10,915 nt of DNA, taken from the NCBI GenBank assembly GCA_015767355.1, contig JADWMH010000053.1, forward strand, positions 1 through 10,915. Reading direction: 5' to 3'. The translations under genes were made by a program, and so were the position numbers. Shown piece by piece: positions 1-6,627 of the stretch. The notes under the pieces were generated by a model. The model was not told the DNA's origin, made no database searches, and saw only the letters and a list, made by a program, of their open reading frames with translations. The stretch is from Gammaproteobacteria bacterium (GTDB taxonomy: Bacteria; Pseudomonadota; Gammaproteobacteria; Chromatiales; Chromatiaceae). How positions within the stretch are numbered: position 1 is the first letter of the stretch; each line of letters begins with the position of its first letter.

Positions 1-1899
1 GGAGTGTGCGATGATGTGCAGCGGCTGATTGTGTTCTTCAGCAAGCTGAAGTTTTGTTTCAAGATCACGTGCAAAACGCCCGGCTTCTGTGCTGATTGGA
101 AGACGCCAGTCATAAGGGTAGGGGATGACGTCATGCTCCTGTTGTTCGAGAAAATCGACCAGATCTGCATAGGTGCTGCTGACCAGGGATTCGGCACTCA
201 CCCCGTCGGAGCCAATCTTCAGCCTTCTCATGCCGCCCGTCGCGATGTCACGGATGTCCAGCCATATCCTGTTTTCGTTGACTTGAAGATGACTTCCCAT
301 GATGCCCGGAAGAACGAATACAATGGGTTTGTTTCCCTTGATTCGAGCGGCGCGAGAGCGAAGCAGTCCTGGTTTTTCCGAGATTGGCGTAAAGCCGGCA
401 TCATCCTTCTCTGTGCGCAGCAGTCCGTCGACAAGCATCTTCGCTGTTTTGTCATTGCTGAAGTATTGAAAATGGTTGACGCCGGGGCCCTGGTCAAAAA
501 ACTTGCGTGCATGGTTCTCTTTTCTGCGTGTTCCGCCTGTCATCGAACGCGTATTCACAACAAGGTCGTGGTCCTGTCGGTAATAGAGGTCGGGAATCAG
601 ATACTTTAATTTCCCCCACAAGGTGTCTGCTTCAACGTCACCCGAGATGACACTCAGATCAGCGTTAACCACGGAACTGCTCAAATTCAGCATGCGCACC
701 AATGGTGATGTCGGCATTTGCGCTTCAAGGCCGGGGAGATCTTGCGGCTCGGTTCTCTGCTTCACCACGGCCAGGGTAAAGCTGCTCATCGCGCCATAAA
801 CGCTGCTGGCTTTCAACAGCGGGATAGTACCAATGACGTTCAGGATAACGCTCAGCCAGCGGTCGAGTCGGCCGGAAGCAAGCGTGGTTCCGCGAGCAGG
901 GCAGGCGGTGCGCACAAAACGGTGGATGCTGAATTTACGCTCACCTTTGGACTCCCCTCTCTCTATGCGTGCGTCCAGTAACTCGCACAACTCCTTTAAC
1001 TGCGCTACCTGTTTTTTGTAATCCGTTCCAGCCATGGCATATTGTTTGATCTCCCTGTCTGAAATCGGCTCTTCATCCTTGCCAACATCAACGCGTGCGA
1101 GCAATTCAGCAACCAGTCCTCCGCGTGAATGTGAGGCCATATGGATTTGCAAGGATTTTGGGGAATCGGAATTGTCTGCAAGCGCATGCAGATCCTTAAC
1201 CAAATCAATGGCGTTCTTTATCGGGCTTTCTGTCAGTGTTCGATGCTCGAACGCGTATATCTGCTTGCCGAAATAGTGCTGCAGTCTGATGAGGTGTTGG
1301 TTCGGCGAGGTGCTCCACAAATCCCCGAAACTGCCGGATGAACTGGAGGCTGTTCCGTGAATGAATAACAGCATCGGTATTGAACCGTCCAGTTTCTCTT
1401 CGGGTTTTTCCAGTTTAAGAACGTGTTTTGCTTCTTTTTCAGGATTCGGGTTTGTAGTGCAGCGGTACAAACCCGGTGGACGGTCGAGTCCTTTTTCCAC
1501 CATTTTTCCGATGCCTGTTGCTGTTTTGCTAACCGGGTCGATATCAAAAATTTTGAGTGATTTTAGCAGCCACTCCGATACGCCGCGGTTGTGATCGCCT
1601 AGCTGCAGTTGCCGGGGTATTTCCAGCTTATTGGCATCTCCGCCACGTGATTTTGATTCGGGAAAATCCTGTTCAAACTGATCCACCCGTGTCCAGATGA
1701 AGATGCCATCCTCAAACTCCAGCAGCATGACGTCGTCATCCCTGATGTCGGAGAGCGTCTCCTCTGTCCCGGCATCCCTGGCTGAAGCGATTGATATCTC
1801 GTATTTCGCTTTTACCCTGACGGCGCTGTCCACACCTTCAAGCCTGATGACCGGGTTGGTGTTTGTCTCTTCTACGCCTTGAATATGCAGTTTTTTCAT
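1..1899 (-). CDS. Tandem alpha/beta-hydrolase (DUF7379-like plus LCAT-like lipase/acyltransferase) protein, 3' end cut by window edge
   Basis: The frame is open for 633 codons from an ATG at 1899 to the left edge; I checked every triplet and found no stop. Residues 1-170 are a poorly recognised N-terminal region. The first alpha/beta-hydrolase domain has an oxyanion-type HGT motif at 181-183, a nucleophile elbow SHSRGG with Ser258, an acidic DHD at 443-445 and NH at 475-476, giving a plausible Ser-Asp-His triad. The pattern resembles hydrolases I recall under DUF7379. A second domain starts near 525 with PGIMGSH (531-537) and YDWR (596-599), typical of the LCAT family. The last visible codons read A-H-S, so Ser633 is probably its nucleophile. 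There is no signal peptide. Likely activity is lipid or ester hydrolysis or acyl transfer; the substrate is unknown. It lies 47 bases downstream of the 128-residue gene, with a weak AGG ribosome site. It could be an antibacterial lipase or an internal conflict-system enzyme. The domain calls are from motif memory. Confidence 0.8.
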   Translation of the reverse strand, partial: MKKLHIQGVEETNTNPVIRLEGVDSAVRVKAKYEISIASARDAGTEETLSDIRDDDVMLLEFEDGIFIWTRVDQFEQDFPESKSRGGDANKLEIPRQLQLGDHNRGVSEWLLKSLKIFDIDPVSKTATGIGKMVEKGLDRPPGLYRCTTNPNPEKEAKHVLKLEKPEEKLDGSIPMLLFIHGTASSSSGSFGDLWSTSPNQHLIRLQHYFGKQIYAFEHRTLTESPIKNAIDLVKDLHALADNSDSPKSLQIHMASHSRGGLVAELLARVDVGKDEEPISDREIKQYAMAGTDYKKQVAQLKELCELLDARIERGESKGERKFSIHRFVRTACPARGTTLASGRLDRWLSVILNVIGTIPLLKASSVYGAMSSFTLAVVKQRTEPQDLPGLEAQMPTSPLVRMLNLSSSVVNADLSVISGDVEADTLWGKLKYLIPDLYYRQDHDLVVNTRSMTGGTRRKENHARKFFDQGPGVNHFQYFSNDKTAKMLVDGLLRTEKDDAGFTPISEKPGLLRSRAARIKGNKPIVFVLPGIMGSHLQVNENRIWLDIRDIATGGMRRLKIGSDGVSAESLVSSTYADLVDFLEQQEHDVIPYPYDWRLPISTEAGRFARDLETKLQLAEEHNQPLHIIAHS

Positions 1900-1946
1900 G
1901 ATGAGAAACCTGATGCTATTAAATAATTGCCAACCATTATTTCGAG

Positions 1947-2333
1947 TTAGCTGCTGATTAACAGATCAATCCTGGAAGTTGGCAGGTCATCGACCTCAAC
2001 CCCGAGCGAAGGGAGTTTGATAACAACCTGGTTTTTGTTTCTCTGTTTCAGATCAGCAAGTTGAGTGTTGAGGAGGTTGAGATTCTGCGGCTTGAGATCA
2101 TCTGTAAACAGCCTGCGGAATAACTTCAATAGGATTGACCGTTCCACATCAGCATCACCGTAGAGGTCTCGGGTGATGCGGGATGCATGCTCTTTTCCCA
2201 GATGGGCCGCCAGCAGTTGTGTCGCCTTGCTGGCGGAAACAACTCCATCAATCAGGATTTTTTCGAGCAGCTGGTTGAAAGTTTCGAGTAATCTGGATTC
2301 TCCAAGTGAACCTAATACAGATACAAATGCCAT
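1947..2333 (-). CDS. Hypothetical protein, 128 residues, mostly helical
   Basis: I do not recognise this family. The start is well supported: AAGGAGGG lies 7 bases upstream of the ATG, the best ribosome site in the left block. The protein has no signal peptide, no membrane segment and no cysteine. Residues 1-100 look helical, with leucine-rich stretches and a charged segment near 60-80. The C-terminal 25-30 residues turn to alternating hydrophobic and polar positions that suggest a short beta hairpin (VVIKLPSLGVEV). It sits 53 bases after the anchored protein and 47 bases before the tandem hydrolase, on the same strand, so it is probably co-transcribed. It could be a chaperone, adaptor or immunity protein for a neighbour, but nothing in the sequence decides this. 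Confidence 0.75.
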   Translation of the reverse strand: MAFVSVLGSLGESRLLETFNQLLEKILIDGVVSASKATQLLAAHLGKEHASRITRDLYGDADVERSILLKLFRRLFTDDLKPQNLNLLNTQLADLKQRNKNQVVIKLPSLGVEVDDLPTSRIDLLISS

Positions 2334-2386
2334 CGGAACCCTCCTTCAGGCGGTTATTCAATGGTGACGTATGCTTTTCAGAGCCT

Positions 2387-3514
2387 CTATTCAGCGGCCG
2401 CGCCAAGAAAGATCTGGATGACCTTCCCCTCTTCAAAAGAAAACAGCAGTCCATCGTAAAGTGATCCCGCCAGCAGGGTAAATGGAGGATCAGAGTTGTA
2501 TGTGTCCAGTTGGTCGCCGTAGGCTTTGTTGACAGCAGAGAAAGAGTCCCCGACCTTGATTCCCTTTGTGGTCTTCAGTGTGGAATGCAGCCCGGCGCGG
2601 ATTGAAGCGACCCTCTGCTTATCGTCTGTTGATGCTGACGCCAAATCCAGAAAAATGCCCTGTCGAGGATATCTCCACTCCTGATGGTAGAGTGCGTCAG
2701 ACTCCGACATGAGCTGTTTGCCCTTGTCTTCCGGTTCGCCGAGCAATTCGATGACCTTCTTCTCCGGCATGTCGATACGCAGATCTCCAAGGCTCTCTGA
2801 GTGCATCAATCCGGGGGCGGATTCTTTTCCATCGCATGCTGTGGAACGCAGTATGGGAGCCTGAGTATCGAACAATATCTTATTTGCAATATAGGCATCG
2901 CCGTTGATCACGGAATCTCTTTCAAGCACGGGCTCGACAGAAGGGTTTTCGGGGTAGCTGTTTTCAGTGAATCTGAGTCTGTGGTAGGAGGCCTTAGCCC
3001 CGCCCCCGCTGACATAGAGCACAAGATCCCTCCATCCGCTGGTCGTCTGATGGCTGACGAGAATTGGATTGTTGGTCAGGGTCAGATGTGAAATCAGTTC
3101 GTGGCGGTCACCGCTGGATCTGAAAATCAGGGTAGTACAGCCCCCTGTTCCACAGGTAAATCCACCGACCAGATAGACAATGGTCTCGGGGACGCTGTCA
3201 TTATTGAGGTCAACAGCGTTATAAAAGTAGCGTACGCTGTTGCCGGGTTCCATATCGCAGTTCTCATATCCCTCCAGTTGCGTGAGAATCGCCTCTTCCA
3301 GGGCTGCGTCGGGAACCACGACTGCAGCAGTGTAGCTGATGTCACCAAATTCTACTCCTTCGGCAGATTGAAGCCTGTAACCAGTTGGCTCTTGCATCAT
3401 GGTGTGAATTTGTTTGGGAGAAAGCGGTTTTTTTCCCGCAGGCAGATTGAGCAGAACCAGGGTGAGCGCCGCCAGAACGAATGCAAGGATGACCCATGTG
3501 TACAATTTTTCCAT
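2387..3514 (-). CDS. Membrane-anchored, probably periplasmic protein with SmpA/OmlA-like (BLIP-like) repeats
   Basis: This 375-residue protein begins with a hydrophobic segment (about residues 7-23) after MEKLYTW. There is no lipobox cysteine, so it is probably an N-terminal anchor with the rest in the periplasm. The first half (50-210) carries DLNNDSVPET, which resembles an Asp/Asn calcium-binding loop, then a Cys-Gly-rich CGTGGC and a GWRDLVLYVSGGG strand region. The second half (about 230-375) has two similar units: LGDLRIDMPEKKVIELLGEP...WRYPRQGIFLDL, and GIKVGDSFSAVNKAYG...LLFSFEEGKVIQI. This is the look of the SmpA/OmlA or BLIP-like fold. I prefer the ATG at 3514, preceded by AGGGA. A GTG at 3544 would add ten residues before the anchor and has no ribosome site. 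It lies 44 bases downstream of the cell-wall hydrolase gene, so an inhibitor or immunity role is attractive but inferred. Confidence 0.75.
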   Translation of the reverse strand: MEKLYTWVILAFVLAALTLVLLNLPAGKKPLSPKQIHTMMQEPTGYRLQSAEGVEFGDISYTAAVVVPDAALEEAILTQLEGYENCDMEPGNSVRYFYNAVDLNNDSVPETIVYLVGGFTCGTGGCTTLIFRSSGDRHELISHLTLTNNPILVSHQTTSGWRDLVLYVSGGGAKASYHRLRFTENSYPENPSVEPVLERDSVINGDAYIANKILFDTQAPILRSTACDGKESAPGLMHSESLGDLRIDMPEKKVIELLGEPEDKGKQLMSESDALYHQEWRYPRQGIFLDLASASTDDKQRVASIRAGLHSTLKTTKGIKVGDSFSAVNKAYGDQLDTYNSDPPFTLLAGSLYDGLLFSFEEGKVIQIFLGAAAE

Positions 3515-3558
3515 GACGTCCCTATTCCCGGGCAGGCTCCTCACAGGTTGGAATTCAG

Positions 3559-5142
3559 TCAGGACCTGAAAATGGCGAGATCCTGGTGTTTGAAATAGTA
3601 TTGGGCACGAGCGATGACATCTGAACCGTAATCGTCGCCGGTTGTGCCCTTGTCCATCTTTCCAATGGTCTTGACATTGCCAACCCCGAAATTATAAGCG
3701 GCTGCAGCGCCTTTGATGAGGTGCTTGTCTTTCCATTTTGGATGTTTCTGCTTCAATTTTTCGAGATTGTCAGTGAAGATGCCTGCAGCCTGCTCGATAT
3801 GCTCGATGCTGGCGGGATCGTTTTGTCCGAGTATCTCGTGATATCGTTTATCGATCTGCATGATGCCAAAAGCATTCTCATGGTCTCCCCATCCATTGAA
3901 CAGCATGGAGCCGCAACGTGATTCGCGGCTGGCAAGCGCAGCCAGGATTGCGGCGGGAATGCCGAACTTGCCAGACACGCTGACAAACCTGCCGGCAATT
4001 TTCCAAACAGCATTCAGGTCGCTTTCAGCCATTTGTCTGGATGCCTTGACCCCTTTTCGCAGGTTGTCCTGGGCTGCGGTTACAGCAGAAGCTCCCCTGG
4101 TGGGCGCTTCGAGCAATGCCGACTCCCAGCGATCTGCAGGTATCTCTACAGCGGCATGTTTTTTCGCTGGTTTTGCTTCGCCAATATTGACATAGTAGCT
4201 GGCGACAAAGCCGCTCTCTCCATCGTGCTCTATTTTGAGCCAGTCATTTCTGTCCCATTGATAGATCTCGCCGACAACCTCCTCAAGCACCTTGAATGTC
4301 TCTCCGTGGGTGACTGAAAAGAGTTTGCGCGCACTTCGTGATGGCTCTGCCCTGGCGTTCAATACCGACGTCACCTCATCGCTTACCCGGCCTTCGGCGA
4401 TGATGACGTCCTCTTCAGGGGGGGAGGTCTCCTGCTCCGGCCCCGCATCAATATATCGGGAAGCGACAAAGCCGCGAACTCCATGACGTTCGATCTCATA
4501 CCAGGCATCACCCAGCAGAGTACAGTCGTCACCGCTAACCAGTCTGAAAACCACGGATGCCTCAGTCGAGGGCTTGCTGCGGACCTTAAGCTTGCCGCTT
4601 AATTTGTCGATGACCCGGGCCGTTCTCACTCTCCTGTGTGCAGGTTTAGGGGCAGAGGACTTGTCCAGATTAGCAAGCAGCGGTGCGGCATCAAGATATG
4701 GCGTTGGATCAATCAGGTCGCTGCGTCGCTTGTATTTATTTCCGGCCTGCGTCAGTTTCCCGCTCTCGGCGCCGCTGTATATTTCGAGGTGCAGCATGGA
4801 ACTTCCCGATTGAAGCTGACCAACCCGGGCGATGATTTGCCCACGGGAGACGCGTGCACCGACCCTGGTGCCGGCGGGGACGATCTTCATGATTTCGCCG
4901 TAGCGGACGACCTTGCCGTTGCTGTGTTTGATTTCGAGTGCATAGGCGCCTGAGTAGAAATGATAGGGGCCGCGGATGATCTTGCCGCTATCCATGGCAA
5001 GTATTTCCGTACCCCCGGGAGCAATCAGGTCGCAGCCGGCGTGCTTGCGGGTGCCATTGCTGCGGCTGGCGCCAAATTTTCTGCCGCCATCATGATAAGA
5101 GGGAACCGGCCGCTGATGTAGAGGAAAGATAAAGTCTGCCAT
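3559..5142 (-). CDS. Modular peptidoglycan hydrolase: M23-like domain, two SH3-like domains, goose-type lysozyme (GH23)
   Basis: This 527-residue protein probably attacks peptidoglycan. Residues 1-150 form an M23/LytM-like fold, with zinc ligands visible as H34 and D38 (HAGCD) and H118 (LHLE). The two usual catalytic histidines are replaced: the YxH position reads YGE (E83) and the first His of HxH is M116. Residues about 175-232 and 250-320 are bacterial SH3-like domains, both ending in a GFVAS strand. Residues 377-527 are a goose-type lysozyme: SRES with E407, GWGD with D420 and MQID with D431 match goose lysozyme E73, D86 and D97 in both motif and spacing. TTGDDYGSDVIARAQYY follows near the end. 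No signal peptide or transmembrane segment is seen, so export would need a dedicated secretion system or lysis. The start has AAGGAG 8 bases upstream. It is the first gene of the leftward cluster. The lysozyme call is very secure; M23 catalysis is doubtful. Confidence 0.92.
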   Translation of the reverse strand: MADFIFPLHQRPVPSYHDGGRKFGASRSNGTRKHAGCDLIAPGGTEILAMDSGKIIRGPYHFYSGAYALEIKHSNGKVVRYGEIMKIVPAGTRVGARVSRGQIIARVGQLQSGSSMLHLEIYSGAESGKLTQAGNKYKRRSDLIDPTPYLDAAPLLANLDKSSAPKPAHRRVRTARVIDKLSGKLKVRSKPSTEASVVFRLVSGDDCTLLGDAWYEIERHGVRGFVASRYIDAGPEQETSPPEEDVIIAEGRVSDEVTSVLNARAEPSRSARKLFSVTHGETFKVLEEVVGEIYQWDRNDWLKIEHDGESGFVASYYVNIGEAKPAKKHAAVEIPADRWESALLEAPTRGASAVTAAQDNLRKGVKASRQMAESDLNAVWKIAGRFVSVSGKFGIPAAILAALASRESRCGSMLFNGWGDHENAFGIMQIDKRYHEILGQNDPASIEHIEQAAGIFTDNLEKLKQKHPKWKDKHLIKGAAAAYNFGVGNVKTIGKMDKGTTGDDYGSDVIARAQYYFKHQDLAIFRS

Positions 5143-5192
5143 ACTTCTTTCTCCTTGAATTTTCGCAATACGGGACTTCTCTCATATCATTC

Positions 5193-5198
5193 AGTATA
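5193..5198 (-). promoter_or_regulatory. Possible -10 element for the leftward cluster
   Basis: On the minus strand this reads TATACT, about 50 bases upstream of the cell-wall hydrolase start. No good -35 is visible at 16-18 bases, so this is a weak candidate. Confidence 0.2.
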
Positions 5199-5315
5199 GA
5201 TAAGATCGCAATAGGCGCACCGTTTTTCAGGAAAATCCGCACTGAGAGAGTTTGTACGCTGTTATTGAAATAATACCCCTGTCTCCAAATTGATGAGCTG
5301 CGTTTCTCAAACAGC

Positions 5316-5321
5316 TATAAT
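5316..5321 (+). promoter_or_regulatory. Possible sigma-70 -10 box for the MnmA-like/TusA/CDF operon
   Basis: A perfect TATAAT lies 33 bases upstream of the ATG at 5355. The best -35-like match, TTGATG at 5290-5295, has a long 20-base spacer, so the promoter is plausible but not secure. Confidence 0.4.
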
Positions 5322-5354
5322 GATCCAATACTGATTCTGATCTGACAAACTACC

Positions 5355-6398
5355 ATGAGTAAACAACGCAAGGCTGTTGCGCTGATCTCCGGCGGGCTGG
5401 ATTCGCTGCTTGCTGTGCGGGTCATGCAGGAGCAGGGCATCTATGTCGAGGGGATTAATTTCTTCACGGGGTTCTGTGTCGAAGGGCACACCCATGCCAT
5501 TCGCAAGAAGGACCGTAAAAAACCCAAGCGCAACAATGCGCTGTGGTGCGCCGAACAGCTGGGCATCAAGCTGCATATTCTCGATATCATCGAAGAGTAC
5601 AAGCAGGTGCTGTTCAATCCCAGGTATGGTTACGGCGCCAATCTGAACCCCTGCCTTGACTGCAAGATCTTCATGGTGAAAAAGGCGAAGGAGTGGATGG
5701 AGGCGCATGGTTTTGACTTTATCATCACCGGCGAAGTGATTGGTCAGCGTCCCATGTCGCAGCGCAAGGATACGATGCCGGTGGTGCAGCGGGACTCGGG
5801 AGTCACGGATCGCCTGCTGCGTCCGCTGTGCGCAAGAAATCTTCCCGAGACTTTGCCGGAGCGTGAAGGCTGGGTAGTACGCGAGGAACTGTATGACTTC
5901 TCCGGGCGAACCCGTAAACCGCAGATGGCGCTGGCGAAAAAATTTGGATTCGAAGATTATGCCCAGCCCGCCGGTGGCTGCTGCTTTCTGACCGACAAGC
6001 AGTATGCGGTCAAGCTGACAGATCTGTGGCAGAGTCGCGGCGCCAGGGAGTATGAACTGGATGACATCATGCTGCTGAAAGTCGGCAGGCATATCCGTCC
6101 GGCGCCGAATTACAAGCTGATCGTTGCCCGCGAGGAGGGAGAGGGAAAATTCTTACAGGGATACAAGCGGCAGTATCCACAGCTGCGTGTGACCAGCCAT
6201 GGCGGGCCGCTGACGCTCGTCGACGGGGAGCTCTCTGCCGATGACCTGCAGCTGGCCGCTCGCATCGTGGCGCGTTACAGCCAGGGCAGGATGGAGCCCG
6301 AAGTGGAGATGGAGTATATCGAAACCAGCGGTCATGTGCAGCCGATGAAAGTTGTTCCGCTGGGGCCGATGGATGTCAAGCCGGAGTGGATGCTGTGA
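5355..6398 (+). CDS. MnmA-like PP-loop tRNA thiolation-type enzyme with extra C-terminal domain
   Basis: This 347-residue protein is related to tRNA 2-thiouridylases, often annotated as tRNA (5-methylaminomethyl-2-thiouridylate)-methyltransferase. The ATP-binding PP-loop is SGGLDS at 12-17. NPCLDCK at 98-104 gives C100 and C103, matching the active-site Cys region of MnmA. AGGCCFLTD gives C209 and C210, matching the second (persulfide) Cys region. These residues fit adenylation of a substrate followed by sulfur transfer from a persulfide. The C-terminal part (about 225-347) has LLKVGRHIR and SHGGPL motifs that I associate with DUF814/NFACT-R-like RNA-binding tails, not with classical MnmA. 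It may be a paralogue with a different target. The ATG at 5355 has no clear ribosome site. Its stop overlaps the next start, which encodes a TusA-family sulfur carrier, a natural sulfur donor. The family is secure; the exact tRNA or other substrate is not. Confidence 0.85.
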   Translation: MSKQRKAVALISGGLDSLLAVRVMQEQGIYVEGINFFTGFCVEGHTHAIRKKDRKKPKRNNALWCAEQLGIKLHILDIIEEYKQVLFNPRYGYGANLNPCLDCKIFMVKKAKEWMEAHGFDFIITGEVIGQRPMSQRKDTMPVVQRDSGVTDRLLRPLCARNLPETLPEREGWVVREELYDFSGRTRKPQMALAKKFGFEDYAQPAGGCCFLTDKQYAVKLTDLWQSRGAREYELDDIMLLKVGRHIRPAPNYKLIVAREEGEGKFLQGYKRQYPQLRVTSHGGPLTLVDGELSADDLQLAARIVARYSQGRMEPEVEMEYIETSGHVQPMKVVPLGPMDVKPEWML

Positions 6399-6625
6399 AC
6401 CGTGAAACCCTTGATTGTCAGCGCCTGCTGTGTCCTATGCCGGTGATCCGTGTACAGAACAAGGTGTTGCAGATGCATCCCGGTGACGTGTTGGAGGCGG
6501 TATGTACCGACCCCGGGGCATTGAACGATATTCCGGCCTGGAGCCGGATCAACGGTCATGAGGTGCTTGAAACCCGTGCTGAAAATGATCTCTATATTGT
6601 TGTTGTTCGCATTGGTGGAGGCTGA
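6395..6625 (+). CDS. TusA-family sulfurtransferase/sulfur carrier
   Basis: This 76-residue protein has the TusA fold signature LDCQRLLCPMPVIR, with the sulfur-carrying cysteine at C13 in the CPxP motif. It ends in a short beta strand (LYIVVVRIGG) typical of the family. TusA proteins carry persulfide sulfur to tRNA thiolation enzymes, or to and from sulfur-oxidation enzymes. I chose the GTG at 6395 because GGAG at 6383-6386 sits 8 bases upstream and the start overlaps the previous stop as GTGA. A GTG at 6386 would add three residues but lacks a ribosome site. The gene is translationally coupled to the MnmA-like gene before it and lies 2 bases from the CDF gene after it. It is probably the partner of the MnmA-like enzyme. 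It need not be the orthologue of E. coli tusA, so no symbol is given. Confidence 0.88.
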   Translation: MNRETLDCQRLLCPMPVIRVQNKVLQMHPGDVLEAVCTDPGALNDIPAWSRINGHEVLETRAENDLYIVVVRIGGG

Positions 6626-6627
6626 TC

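Larger units (their letters stand above)
5143..5354. other. Divergent intergenic region
   Basis: This 212-bp spacer lies between two genes that point away from each other, so it should hold both promoters. I see candidate -10 boxes in both directions. An imperfect inverted repeat, AGCTG at 5296-5300 and CAGCT at 5312-5316, abuts the plus-strand -10. I see no small gene or strong terminator. Confidence 0.6.

Noticed and set aside
4..609. Open frame of 201 codons on the plus strand
   Set aside because: It is antisense to the tandem hydrolase frame, which is open from 1899 to the edge and carries hydrolase motifs.
1..1899. Possible frameshifted or decayed gene, since only short complete frames lie here
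   Set aside because: Triplet-by-triplet reading shows one uninterrupted minus-strand frame that simply continues past the window edge.
5296..5316. Imperfect hairpin AGCTG/CAGCT as a terminator or riboswitch
   Set aside because: The arms are only 5 bases with mismatches beyond, no T-run follows, and it overlaps a probable -10 box; at most a weak operator.
5307..6092. Open frame of 261 codons on the minus strand
   Set aside because: It lies antisense to the MnmA-like gene, whose PP-loop and cysteine motifs are clear; the antisense protein shows no family features.
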